Below, in pieces: positions 1 through 13,058 of a stretch of 64,000 nucleotides of DNA. Location of the stretch: the NCBI RefSeq assembly GCF_020740795.1, contig NC_067287.1, forward strand, positions 33,783,501 through 33,847,500. The letters are read 5' to 3'. Position numbers and translations under genes: made by a program. Under the pieces are notes generated by a model, which did not search any database, was not told the DNA's origin, and saw only the letters and a list, made by a program, of their open reading frames with translations. The stretch is from Apus apus. Taxonomy: Eukaryota > Chordata > Aves > Apodiformes > Apodidae. Numbering within the stretch: position 1 is the stretch's first letter; every line of letters begins with the position of its first letter.

Positions 1-2052
1 TAAACTAATGTATTCTAAGAAAGTTAGATTGTCCGTGACTGTTCCAACGGTATGTTAGATAAATCCCAAAGTGTCACCTCTAAAAAAGGTCAGATGTCAA
101 GGGTTGCAAAGCTGGAGTAAAAGCTGCATTTTAATTGCTCTGCAACATTTCAAACAATGAAGCACATTAGGGGCTGGCATCACACTGTGTTTCTGTTTGC
201 CACTGGTTGTGGACACAGCATTTAAGCTAATGCTGTGATTACACAAACAGGAGCTAGGTATGGCAAAAGGATTTTAAGCTACTTGGATTGTTTGGGTTGG
301 CTCCACGTGTTGTCCATTTGCACACACAAGCAGGAGCAAAACCTTAGATCTCCTGGATCTCCTCGTCTCTGGCCATCAGAGCTTGGGTTTACTCATTGGC
401 CTGAGATTCTCCTGGCAACATCTTTCCTGTTCAAGGCCTTGCTCACAACAGGTAATGGTGTACAGGCAGGCAGTTGAGTATCTGCCCATTACTGAGCATG
501 GGGAATAGCTGACCTCTTTCTAAAAGAAATCCATGCACAACAGTCTGGGTAATTATTTTTCTGCCTTGCAAATCTCTCTTGTTGGATTCCCTAAGCTGCT
601 TCCCCTTCCTCGTCTCTGTGCTGTATGATGCAATTGATGAAGTCTGTGTTTCCCATGTCAGTGGCAATTGTATAAATGTTTTGTCCAAGTCAAAGGTTCA
701 GGTTTTGCAAATCTCTGGCTATTTATCAGAGACTGAATGACAGTCCAAACCATGATGCTTGATAAAAAGTGGGAAACAAAATAGTTTTTTTGAGCCAACA
801 GGTTGATAGATTTGTCATTAGAGGGAAGAAGTAGCGTAGGTAGCCGCCAGTCATCATCCCACACACATTGCTGGTGGGTTTTCTTTTTAATATTTAGAGT
901 TCCTGGCTTTTTTGGTCAAAGGCAGATATATGTTTGACAGTTCCAAAGCATTTTGTAATTATTCTTTAAATGCATTCGAGTTAATTTTTTTTACCTTCTG
1001 TATTTTGAAAGCTATTTTAAGTTTCGTATTTAACTGTATTAATCTCGAATGACACTTTTACAGCATTCCACTGCTTCCATAAATTCTGTAATTGTTTTGA
1101 AAAGTACATTTAAAAGAAATTTTCTCTGACAATAAGCAGGGGTATCAGAAAAAGATCATCAGGTATCAGAACTCTTGAACAGCACAGAGTAGAATCCAGT
1201 GAAAGACCGTTTATCCCCAAGTTTTCCAAGCATAAGACTCTGTATATGGTATCAGTGTATTCACAGAGAACATTTACTGGCAAATGAGACGTGTTGCAAT
1301 GCTTGTTTCAATATCCTTTGATGATACATTGCAATCAGATCTTGAAGCGTGGATGTCCAAAGAAGGAAATGAGAAGTGGCCACGTGACATAACCAGAGGC
1401 CTTTCTGGAACACAACTACTACAGCTGTGATTTATTGATATAGCTGAGGAAATGTGTTTCCAAGAACCATTATTTTGCCTGTTCTGTAGTAACAGGCAGC
1501 ACAGCAGGAGGTTCTGCTGACTTGGCTGCTCAAGTCCCAAATAGGATCCTGCTTTCCGTATGTAGTAAATGAGATGGCCCATCGTACAGACAGACAAAAA
1601 AACACCAAAGAAAATATTACTGGTATTAAATCTTGCTGCTAAGGGTATTGTTTTAGAAACCCCAGGGAAAAAAAGATTCAATGACCATAAAGAATTATTA
1701 GGCTTTGCTTGCTAATTGCACTTCCTGAAGTGATGAAGCTTTGTTAGTAAGATCTTTCCTCCAGATGTCGATAGGTTATCACACATCAGTTGCAGAACCA
1801 CATTTTAGCAGCCAAATCAAAGATAGGCACCCAGTGCCAGTGATCTGAAAACTGTCTCCCTGAGTCTTAGCATACAAGTTCTGAGCCTCACTGGCCGCTA
1901 AAACACAGAGCTTTTATTTAACAATAAGCATTGCTTCAAAATAACAGTACGAAAACATTCTAATAATACAATGCAGGGACAGCAATACACTGCACCCCAA
2001 GTCTCATCCAGTCTTTGAAGGTGAGCTAGAAGACTTGTGTAGCTCCTAACAA
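1..2052. other. Unannotated gene-poor stretch
   Basis: AT-rich single-copy-looking DNA. The only sizeable open frame is a 135-codon minus-strand frame at 1274-1681. It matches no family I know and lacks a convincing splice context, so I treat it as chance. No repeats, RNA genes or promoter signals are visible. Confidence 0.6.
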
Positions 2053-2165
2053 ACATAGAATCAGAATGGTTTGAGTTGGAAGGGACCTTGAAGATTATGT
2101 AGTTCCAACCCCTCTGCGTGGGCAGGGACACCTCCCACTAGATCATGTTGCTCAAAACCAAAATT
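2053..2165 (-). mobile_element. CR1 LINE 3'-end fragment
   Basis: The plus strand begins CATAGAATCAGAATGG and continues with a block ending in AGGGACCTTGAAGAT, then the TCCAACCCCTCTGC block. This is the reverse complement of the conserved 3' end of avian CR1. The element therefore lies on the minus strand, with its 3' terminus at the left edge. Similarity fades after the CTAGATCATGTTGCTCAAA stretch. It is a short 5'-truncated copy of about 110 bp with no coding content. CR1 copies are normally 5'-truncated like this. Confidence 0.93.
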
Positions 2166-5100
2166 CTTCCTATTGAACTGAAGACACCATTCAATATCTG
2201 CTCTCCAGGCATCTCCTCTGCCTGACCCAAGGAAGGTGAATCCCCTCATAGTTGGTTCTTATTCTCTAAAACACAATAAGCAGCAAAACTGATCTGAGTG
2301 ATGCCAGGAATGGGCTGTTTGAGCCTGTGGCATCTGCTGTGTTCCCTTTTCAGAGATTTCCTACAGTGAAAGATCAAGATTAAAAGGTACTTCCCAACAC
2401 GTGCACATCTGCTTTGTTTAAATTAACTCTCTTAGTTTTGGAGGACTATTTTAGTATTGTCCTCATTTGAAATGTAGTTGCTACCTTCTGTATCCTTTGG
2501 CCTTCTACATCCATTATGTCTCCAAATTTTTGCAAGCTACTTTATTAATATTAAAAAGCCCCAAAGCTTACTTGCCAGCCTGCTGAGTTTCCTGTTGTAT
2601 CAGTGCTCCAGTTTACACTTAATATAATGATAAAAAACTTTTTCTTATCTGCATAAAACAAAGAGCTGTCAAGAAGGCTGTAGACATCAAAATGCTTCTG
2701 TTCTGCTAAGATAATTTACAACCTTGCTAAGATCACAGAAAGAAGCATGGGAAGCTCTTGCCTGCAATACAAAACCATTAAACTATTCTCCTTGCAGAAA
2801 AAGCAGCAGTCACAACATCTCACATCTGTTCTTGTTCAACCTTAGAGCATAAAAGGAAATATAAGATATTGCAGGAGGGAAAAAGCCAACAGTTCGATGT
2901 GCTGCTGGCTTGGATTGAAGATTCTAAAGTTTTCTCCCTGCTGTGAAATCTCTTTCCTTCCTGGCTTAGACTTTACAACAAATGCAGATCCTTCCTGAAT
3001 GTGTATTTAAATACTAGACAGAAGTAGAGCAAACTGCTGTGAAATTGTCTGACAGAATACATCTCCAAAGGAGTCAAAGCATGTTTATGGCCTGGTTACC
3101 CCTGCTTATACCAGTAAGTACTGATAACAAATGTTGCTTGGAAAGGAAAAGACTTTTATATCCCCTTTATTTAAAGATTAATTCCATTTAAAATCAACCT
3201 GCTTTCCTTGCTCTGTCAGTGTTTGTCATTTACCCACCTAGAACATACTCCAGGGGTTACAAAACAAGTTCGTTAATCTTGCGTGCTTTCTAGGGCACAA
3301 GGAGGAGACAGCAGTAATATTCTCTGAAACAGTAATTTAATCTGTGGCCTATATTAAGGTCTCAGGGTAGGGTCAGCATTGCCTTGGTGTTGAACTGTTG
3401 AACTCCAGATACAAATATCTCAGTTTCTGCTCCTGAAGATACTTGGCTGTGCAAGTTTAATGTACACCCCAAAAATTACAAAAGTTTCCTGGACATGTAG
3501 CCAGCTTCCTTGTAGAGGCCAGTATCAGAAAAGCACACAAATAATTACCAGTCTCCCTAAAAAACATAGAATTAGAAGAACCTGTCGTGTCCTACTACAG
3601 CACCTGACTGATTTTCAGGATATCTGAGAAGAATTTTTTGCAAGGTAAAAAGTATTTTCCAGCCTTTGTAAGACAACATTTACTAGACCAAAATAGGTGG
3701 CACATAGAGGGTAATTTTTGGGTTTGCTCCCGTTAAGTAGATGATTCTCATCTTTAACCCCAGAACAGGAGCACAGTGTGTGAACACAGCATGGAACTGC
3801 CAAAGAACAATTTCCTGATGCTCTTGTATGCCAGAGAGTTCACAGGCATCATTTAGTTTTCTAATTGTTTCACCCACACTATAGTCTGCGCCTTAGTCTT
3901 CCACATTGTTCTCATTAACAAGTTTTAAGATCTCCCATTTTCTGGTTAGGTGGTGCCTTTTATCAGTTATGTCTTCATTAACAAGCCCTGGGGTGCAACA
4001 GCTGAACTTGGTGGAGTATAACTGTGGGTGGTGAGGAGGTCCATGATGTATGTTTCAGAGCTTTTACTTTGGACTGTTCTCCTCTGGTTGTTCTGTGTAG
4101 GTGCCAGCTGCTAAACATTGTCAATTAGACCTTGCCCCATCAAATTTTCATGAGATCTGTAGGCAGAATAATTGTGTAAGAGACAGATACAGTGACAGAA
4201 AGAAGCATCAGTTCAGTACATGGCTCCTTTGTGTGTTTAATGCTTCAGGCAGTTGGATACTCTAATTTTCAAAGGTGCCATTCATCATCTACAAGCAAAG
4301 TAATTTAACACAGGACACCGAGATGCTTTACCTCCCCTAGCAAGTTTGAAAAATAGCAGTGAGTTTTGACTACATTACTTGGATCTTTTTAAAAAAAGTA
4401 TGCTATTAAATCTAAATGAGCATTGTATTATTAGAATGTTTTCGTCCTGTTATTTTGAAGCAATGCTTATTGTTAAATAAAAGAATTTATTTTCTTTTTG
4501 GGTTGGAGGAAGTTTAATGTAAAGAACAACAGCTGCCTTCTTAAGAACAAAGAAATGTTTCAGAAAACTACATTCAGACATTTAATAATGGGGGTTTTAG
4601 GCATCTAAAATTAAAATAATATAATTTAAAAAATGACAACCCAAATTATGCACTGGTAAGTCTGTTACATTCCCATTACTCCCAACAGGTAAGGATAAGA
4701 CTTTAGAGAAAAATACATTTTTGTCACAGAAAAAAATCTAAGTTTAAAACTTTCCTATGATGGAGTTTTCTGCTTCCTTCTAGCAGGGTGCTGAAGGAAT
4801 GAAACAGGAGCCCAAGTTCCAAAGGCAAACATAACTGGAATTGAATTCAAAATGTTGACTCTCTTTGGGTAAATAACATCATAAAAAGCTAATTGAGTAA
4901 AATCAGCAGAAGGATGTATATTCATGTACTTGAGTGAGCAGATCTGTGAGTAAAATAGAGGAACTGGACAATGCATCTGTTTAAGATTAAGAAACTGAGT
5001 TGATAAGCAGTGGGAAAGGAGAGAGAATGAAAGAAGGCAGGAACAAGTCAGCTTATTGTCACAGAAACACAAGCTTCCTAGTTGTTTCCTGTCTGGGTTG

Positions 5101-8100
5101 CAATAGATAAAGGCTGAAGAGAGCTGCCAGTTTTCTGAACTGTCACATGCTCAGTTTGAATAAAGAAGAGTTCTGTGATTTGTTTGATTGAGTTATTTTC
5201 CTGTTGTTTCTAGCTGCCACATCTAATTGTGCTTGTGTAGGCCTTTAATTTGCATGAAAGAAGGTAATAGAATCGAAAAACTCAGGCATAAGACAAATTC
5301 TGATCACTCGCAGAGGCAAATTAATTTGTTATTCATTAAATGCTAATGAACCTGGCACCTATGTTTTATTTGTTTCGCTCTGAAATTGGAAAGGTCTTGT
5401 AGCACAGCTAAGTCTATGATAAACAGAGATGTTAAACTGTTTTTGTTGTTTGTTTTTTTCCCCCGGTGTTCCACTAGAATAAGCAAATTTGTAAAACTAG
5501 GTGACTATAAATATATGTGTGTGTGGTGAAGAATCCTCAAAAGACAAGCCTAGAGCAGTGAGGTAGTGATTTGCATAGTCAGATTCCTTTGAGAACTGTG
5601 GCTGAACATTTTGATCCTTTGGGGCTTGGTTTTGGTATGATTTCTGTCCAGAATGGGTCAGGTGTTAGTGCACTAAAGCTTAAACACTGAGTCTGGCTTA
5701 AAATCCAGGGGTAGAGCCTGGCTCCTCCATCTGTTCTCAATTGTCTTGCCAATAGGACTAAATGTAAGTACATGTAGTAGTCTTCTGTGATCACTGATGT
5801 TTCTAATAATACTGCATAAATGGCTACAGTTGTTCAAAGAAGTGCTAGAGGCACACAGAAATCAATGGCTTATCTTCCTGTTGGCTGCTTTAATGAGTTT
5901 GGAAGCAGTTATTTTGTGTTCATACAAGCTACATATATCATGTAGATTGTTACTTAACTTTGTGCATGTCTTTGTTACTTAATTCTTTCAAGTAAGAATA
6001 CTGATACTCGGCCTTAGGGGTTAAATTGCATAACTTACATGGCTAATTTATACTACTTGCTTATTTATGGTATCATATTAAGAAGAAAATGGAACTCTTC
6101 CTAAAAAAAATATTTGAGGACAGTTTGATGTTGTCTTCTTCTTCTGAAAAGTTGCTTTGTTTTTTTGCCTAATATTTATTTACTGTACCTTTAAAATATG
6201 TACAGCCTGGAAAGCAAACAGAGCAGAAGTCTTGAACATAGCACTTAACTTAGTACTTAACTTAGTACTCAAAATATATCTCTAACTAAAAAATTGTGGA
6301 AAATGTCCACAGGTACGGGTCCAAAAGGCATCTTTTCCATTTACAGCACTGCTTCTGCCTCTTGTTGGAAAGACAGTTCTTGTTTCAGAATGTGGAATAG
6401 AAGGAATAAAATACAAAGTATCTTCACTTTGACAGCCTACGTGTTTGCTTCAAGATGAACAGTGTGCGTGTGCTCAACATTTTTCATACGGTTGGCTTTG
6501 CTTAGGTGGAAATGACTGCATATTCCCTAACAGTTGAACAGAAATTTGGCTTACAAGGATATCAGCCTGCTGTGTTGCAAAATGTTAACTGGTACCTTTC
6601 AGGTGAGCATCCAAACTGTAGTTATTTTCTAAGCTTTATTCCTATTACATCATTCTGTGGATCTTTTAAGATGTAGTTTTTATTTCTCATTATCCTATTC
6701 TGATTTGATTGACAAGAAATTCACTTAATTTTCCCCGAGCTGAGTTTGATTCACCCAAGACAGTAACTGCTGAGTGATCTCTCTGTCCTTACCTCAACCC
6801 ATGAGCCTTTGTTTATATTTTCTCTCCCCTGCCCATTTGAGGAGGGCAGTGACACAGTGTCTGGGTGGGCATCTAGTGTCCAGCCAAGGTCAGCCCACCA
6901 CAATTAAAGAGGTAATATCAAAAATCTCCAGAATGCTTCCTCTCCAAAGACAAAAGTAGCACTCAACACTGTACCCCTAGTATTGAAAGTGCCAATGGGA
7001 TGTTTGCCCATCTTCACTGAGGCTTGTCACACATCCTCTAAAATTAAAAGCAAATATAGTGGACCTGAGGCATAAATAAGCCTCACCTGACTACAGCTGC
7101 ATGAAGATAATGTTAAGTCCCAGTTTAGGGTATTGTGGTGCTTTGTCACATGGCTTTTGAGACTGAACTTTTGCAAACCAAGCTGGGTAAATAATGGCTT
7201 GGGGATAATTTTCTCCCTTTCTCATTTTCTCTACAACATCCATAAGCAGCAAGAGGTCTTTACTGATGCACTTCCATGTGATTTTAAGATCAAATTTTCC
7301 CAGCAAAGCAGGGGAATATACAGCTCTTCGGAAAGCACATCTGCCAAATTGCTTACATTCATCTCTTGTGACTGGGAGAACTCCCAGCCCTGTTGGTACT
7401 CCTGGATTTATGCCATGGAAGAAAAACAACTCATACACGTGCCCTTTACTCCTGTCTACAGTGTACATACAGGACTGCAAACAAAGAACTTTGTCAGAGT
7501 GTCTGACATTCTTCTCTTTCTTTTTGGAGGATCCATTTATTTTCTCTCAAGCCCAAACACGTGTATTCCATTCTCATGTCTCTCCCTCTCAAATGAGGCA
7601 TTGCCTTTATTCACAAGCTAAGGATGCCATGAGAAATAACTATTCATTTTGTTATTGTAGTGGCTAAAATCATGTCCCCCTGACTCTATGTAGCTTGAAA
7701 CAAAATAAGACTGAGCATTTTCACATTAGATGAATGAGCAGCTTCAGTTCCATCTGTGAAGAGGCAAATGCACAAATTTCTTGAACTCCTTCAGCAGTGA
7801 CTAAACTAAGCTCTGATGGAGTGACAGTCCTGGTGCTTTATAACTGTGTGTACCATGAACTGTGTTATTTAAATGTTCTTGCTACAATTCCTGTATTTTT
7901 CTAGCAGCTTTTAGGTCTGTGGTGGCAGCTTCTTGAATAACCTTGCTTGCTCTTTTGGCTGCCCATGCTGCTGACTGCTGTGCTGTTTGTAGCAAAGCCT
8001 GCAGTCCTAGTGACAGGTTTCTAGCACAGATTTCTGATGTACTTGTTTGCCCTTCTTGGTGTCTCTCTCTTTCATTCTCTCTGATGCCAGAAAGGTTGAG

Positions 8101-8704
8101 GCGAACACTGAACTCAGGATTTTTACTGACTTTGGCTCTGCTAATGCTTCACAAAACAAAAATGGGGAGTTATTTTAGTAAAGGGTATAGCATATATATA
8201 CTTTTGCCTTTCATGTGGTGTTTTGAAGTAAAAGGCTTTTCTTAACCTGACAGAATTTAGTAATTAAATACAACCGAAGTCATATCTGCAGCATGTAAAG
8301 CAGGAACATTTCTGTGAACTATGTACTCGTTAAGCAAAGGTAGAAAAACCAGCAATAGCTTGTTGCAGCATGAGCCTGATTTCTAATGAAACACAATAAT
8401 GTATAAAATCCTCAGATATACTTTTTCCATATGCACATCTATTTATTTAGATATGCATATAAAACAAGAGTTCAACATCAGGATTGATCAGGAGTGTGGT
8501 GCTATTGCTAACTCAACCATGGTGCATTTTTAGGCAGAGATAATGTTGCAGGCATATATGATAGTGGAGTTTTACTCAGAACTAGCATTTAATTAAAACA
8601 ATTGTCTCTGTTAATACAGGATGGGTTGTGGTATAGCTGAGAAGGCCACTAGTAAATCTAGGACTTCTCCAAATAACCAGCAGGTCTGACATGAAAGAAA
8701 ATGC
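2166..8704. other. Gene-poor stretch, no gene recognised
   Basis: AT-rich DNA with no supported exon. A small direct duplication of a 12-base unit sits at 6243-6269. At 7091-7667 three overlapping frames (129, 162 and 133 codons, on both strands) are open together. That pattern indicates a local lack of stop triplets rather than one gene. None of their translations resembles a family I know. Confidence 0.55.
6243..6269. repeat. Short tandem repeat, 12-bp unit
   Basis: The unit ACTTAACTTAGT occurs twice in perfect tandem, followed by the partial unit ACT. It is probably a small replication-slippage duplication with no evident function. Confidence 0.8.
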
Positions 8705-8912
8705 GTAGAATCACAGAATCATCAAATAGTTCAGGTTGAAAGGGATGTTAAAGATTATCTAGTTCCAATTCCCTGCCATGGGTAGGGACACTTCCTATTA
8801 GACCAGGTTGCTCCAAGCCCCATCCAACCTGCCCTTGAACACTTCCAGGGATGGGGTATCCACAGCTTCCCTGGGCAGCCTGTGCCAGTGTCTCACCACC
8901 ATGTAAAGAAGA
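8705..8912 (-). mobile_element. CR1 LINE 3'-end fragment
   Basis: Reverse complement of a CR1 3' end. It starts with GTAGAATCACAGAATCATC and runs through the AAAGGGATGTTAAAGAT, CCAGGTTGCTCCAAGCCCC and GGCAGCCTGTGCCAGTGTC blocks. These blocks are in the same order as in the copies at 32.2 kb and 2.05 kb. The copy is about 208 bp, 5'-truncated and non-coding. Confidence 0.95.
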
Positions 8913-11900
8913 GGACTGAGTCGTCCTTCCTCCCTCAGTACTGATGAGGCAGACTCTAGGCTCAGCTGAGCAGCATGTTTCTAAGGCAGAGGGATGGTTA
9001 GTTTTGCTCCTGGAAAGGAGATTTTTAACCTCTTCCTAATACCTATAAACCCAAAGTAGGAAAAGTTTTAGAATGGCCCCCTGAGAACAGGCTTAGATTT
9101 ACCCATGTGTGAGGGCAGGTTTCATGTGTGCACACGTATGCATCTGAATGTATATAGATATGGATGATGCTTTGTATGCTGAGCTTGCAGTTCAGAACTA
9201 ATCAGATGAAGGAATTAGTTTTATTAGTTTCCTCACACACAAGAAAAAGGTCTGAGGACGTACCAGTGAAATGCAGTGCAGAAAGTTAAGCTCTATAGCA
9301 TCAACTTCACCTTGGGTGTGGCCTTCAAAAGTACTTCAAAAACAGATACACGTGAGCACTCTGGATTATAAAGCTGTAATATCCTTACTTCAGTCAGCAT
9401 TACAAAAATTGTATTTTAAGGCAATCCTTTGAGGAGAGAAAACAGGTAAGAAACTCAAAGGGCAAATAAATTAATTACATGTAATGTTTCCATTACCAAT
9501 GAAATTTTTCTTACAAATCCCTTTTTTGCTTCTTTATATTTTGCCAAAATAATACACAGACTCTGTATCATTATGTAAAATCCTTCATTAGCTGTATAAG
9601 TTTCAGAATGAGGTATCCAAAAAAGCTGGAGTTTTGTGTCATAGAGGTTATTTTCCATAATGACTTCACTCCTCCATAACAAACCTTGAACCATTTAGTA
9701 TGGGAAGCATTCTCATTTTTCAGATAACAAAAATGCATATGCAGTATTTTTTTCCATAGCTATGTAATGAGGCTTGCAGAAACATGACACAAAGAAATAG
9801 AATGAATAAATCAAATTGTAAGGAAAAGACCTCAAGGATCTGACAGCAGAAATGACAAATAACTGGGAGCTCTGCAGCTTTTCTCATTGTCAGCTGAAAC
9901 CCATTTCTTTTCCTGCTACTTAGGAGCATATTTTTGAACAATATCCTCTCATCCTTGTATTGCCAGTGCAGTCCAGGGACCTTTAGAAGTGATGCTGAGA
10001 CACCTCCAAAGTTCATTTTGAGGGGTGCTGTGGAGAAGCTGTGGCTAAAGAAAAAGGCTGGATTTACTGAGGTTTCTATAAGGTGTTTTCTTTATAGGTG
10101 ACAATTCTGCACCTTGCAAAATGCTTTATGAGTGCAAAAGTTCTTGTATCAGACTTGTGGGATAGAGATTCCATGTTTTCAAGCGTCTGAATGCTGGAGA
10201 GCTCCTCTGTAGAAAGGGAGGGGAGTAAAAGCAGCCTGATGAGGTCTGATGTTTGGCATTTACTGGTGGTTTATCTTCAGTGCAGAGAGAGTTTGCCAGG
10301 CTAAACGCCAGTGAAGAAGCATCTGCTTTTGATTCCAGCAGCTCTCCATGATCACACTCTGTTTTAATGAGGCTGAGCTGAAAGAGAAATTTATCTTAAT
10401 GTCAAGCCATTTCTTCATTCTATCAGACAGATGATGAAAAGCAGGGGGGAAATGATGCTTCCATATGTTCATGGTGCCCAGCAGAGCTGTTCAACTGTGC
10501 TGAAAAGGAGGTGGATAGGGCGAAAATTAGACATGACCCAGAGCTGTAGAAGAATGAGCTCCAAGCACATCCTGCTGCATTAAAACCCTGAAGATGGCAG
10601 GTCTGGCCAGGCTTCCCACACCTCAGCCTGTGCTCGGGATGTGTAGGGCTGCCTCTGCTCCAGGGGAAGTGCTCCAGGAGCTGGCAGCCAGGGCTGGCTG
10701 GCTGCTCCACGTGGAACAGGCACCTGGGAGCATTTTGATCTATTGGTTGCTAGTCTGACAAGTATCCTGATGGGTATTTAAAGGTATTTTTATAAGTACA
10801 TGGAAAAATGAGGGTATTTTATTACTGCACTGGTTATTTGGCTGCTTAGGCTGTGAGCCATCTAGGGTAGTTGCATGGTAACAGTTTTCATTTAAGCTTT
10901 CATATTAGGTGTGGCCACTGAAAAGTTTATTTTCAGTAGCATTTAACTCTATGTGGAAGGTCAAATTCTATGAGGGGATACAAGAAAATCTGCCTTCTTT
11001 TAAAGCCAGTGGGAACAAAGAAAATCAACCTCAGGCTTGAGTCTGCATGTCAGTAGAGATGTTTGGCTTTGCACTGGGATTTTAGCTGAAGTCATGCAGC
11101 TAAAATTATTTATTATTTTCTGGATTGGATGCTCAAATTAAAAAGATGGTCTCACATTCAATTGCATTTATACTAGAATTTGTATAATTTTTCACAGGTT
11201 AATCTTTTGGTCCTATTTCATTTAGTCCTGCTTTTAAGTGGGCTCTGAAGCCCACTTGACAAAAAAGCATCAGGGCTTGTGCAGCATGATATGATTTTAT
11301 ACACGTGTGACTATCAGTAGCTTAATGTGTTTGCATTCTGAACAGTAAAACTAACATTTCATATCCATAGTGCTGCAGTTTAGTCACTAATTTTATAGTT
11401 TTAAAAAAAATACATTACTTTCTATTAAGCTTCAGTTAATGAAAAGTAAAAATTGATCGTGGCTGCTACGGTTGTGACAATTATTGGAAATTGCTTTCTG
11501 CATGCAGCAAGATTTCTTATGGAAAAAACTGAAAATTGCCCATGAAGCACTGTTTCTAAAGGTGAACACTAAAGAAAAAACAAACATGTCAAGTTGCTAA
11601 TCAGCTCACCTACATTATAGATACGTTGAACTTTTTATGGCACTCATAAAGATGTAGAGGCTTGTATCATCTGTGACACAAAGCATGAGAAATCATTGCT
11701 AGAAAAGGAGCCCAAAATTTCGGTTAGTAGTTTGATGTATCTTTATTAGAGTAATTTTCTTGGAGTCAGAACAGAGCTGTAGGAAATATTTCACACACTG
11801 GAAACTAAGCCAATCAATGGTAATACAGGAATTTAGTGAAGGATGGAAGACTATTTCTTGTGTGTCAGTTGACTGTATACAGAGATTAGCTTTTTACATT

Positions 11901-12986
11901 TTTTTTCTAATTGGAAAATTGGTTTTGCTGGTTTGTTTTTCTAGGGTTTTTTAGGGTTTGTTCGTTGTTTTATTCTTCTTTTTTTGCTTGAGTTCAAAAT
12001 GTAATGTTGACACGTCAGATGATGCGTGTTTACTAGTGGCTTAAAAAAACATTTTTATTTATGCTTTTCAGCCTTCATTTGTTTTGTTCAACAGAAACAC
12101 GTGAATTGTCCCTAACTGGTGTGTACCCAGAAACTTCCTTTTCCTTTCTCTTTCACCCTTCTAAACCTTCTCATCACACTGTTCTCACTCCTTGCTTTTC
12201 TTTTAGAATTTTTGTTTCAGTTTAAATCAAGGTGCCCCAGAGTAGTGGAACAGCCTCTCTGGGTGGCACTGCCAGACACACAAGCAAAAGGAAAATCTGT
12301 GATCATGACATGGCATTTTGTGACTTGCTCATACTAAAGACTTGAGGATTTTAGATAGAAAAACTCCAAAATATTCAGAATAAAAAATTCAGGCTACCAT
12401 TGACCTCTTTTTCTTTGTCCTAGCAAAGGAATGAAGCAGAATAATGTCACAGAGGAGGACTTGATGTTCTTTTTTAAATTAGCTTGGACACTGAGAAGTT
12501 CCAAAACATATCTCTAATGTTCCTCCTATGAAGCAGTGTAATAAGATGTCATAATACACATGTAAAATTAGATTTATTGTACCAAGAGGCAAAATAACCT
12601 CATTATACAGAAAGCTCCAACAAACTGAAGTCTGCCTAATATTTAATCCAGTAGTTTAATTTGTAAACCTCATTATTGCCCTTAACAGAGTTCATTAGTA
12701 CCTTGGAGTCCTATAAGATGTTTGAATGATACTTGTTATAATTAATATTTAGTCTTTAATACTGTTTGGAGTTGCCCAGATTTTTAAAATGCTTCTTGTA
12801 ATTGCTTTTTAAAAATTTGCCAGCTGTGCAAACTTCATTGCTCCAGGGATAGACAGGGACTTTACAGATGCAACGTGGCATTGCATTGATGATTTAACCA
12901 TTTCTATTCCCCCATAATAGAAGCTTTGAATACCCCTTTTTACCAGCATTGCTTCCTCTCAGTCACAGGGAAGTATTATTCTTGTA
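8913..12986. other. Gene-poor stretch, no gene recognised
   Basis: AT-rich DNA without recognisable exons. It has a moderately GC-richer patch at 10,540-10,730 with imperfect CTGGCTGG-type repetition. A perfect 9-bp hairpin lies at 11,236-11,257. A good pyrimidine-rich acceptor-like sequence ends at 12,422 but has no matching donor nearby. None of these amounts to a gene call. Confidence 0.55.
11236..11257. repeat. Perfect 9-bp inverted repeat (hairpin)
   Basis: The arms AAGTGGGCT and AGCCCACTT are exact reverse complements separated by the 4-base loop CTGA. There is no poly-T tail or gene context that would make it a terminator, and no longer stem suggestive of a microRNA precursor. Its meaning is unknown. 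Confidence 0.75.
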
Positions 12987-13058
12987 TCATGGAATCATGG
13001 AATAGTTTGGGTCAGAAGGGACCTTAAAGATCATCTAGGTCCAACCCCTCTGCCTGTG
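12987..13058 (-). mobile_element. CR1 LINE 3'-terminal fragment
   Basis: About 70 bp of the CR1 terminus in reverse complement. Two copies of TCATGGAA (the tail repeat) are followed by the AGAAGGGACCTTAAAGATC and GTCCAACCCCTCTGCC blocks. It is the shortest copy in the window and is cut off where other copies continue into the GGGACACCTCC block. Confidence 0.92.

Noticed and set aside
3560..3600. CATAGAATTAGAAGAACC as a CR1 tail
   Set aside because: The match is limited to the first few bases; the conserved GGAAGGGACC and TCCAACC blocks are missing.
11940..11965. Telomere-like TAGGGTT repeats
   Set aside because: Only two TAGGGTTT-like units separated by T runs, within ordinary T/G-rich sequence; too few for an interstitial telomere array.
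12397..12480. Exon after the pyrimidine tract ending at 12,422
   Set aside because: No donor within a reasonable distance and no protein-like open frame.
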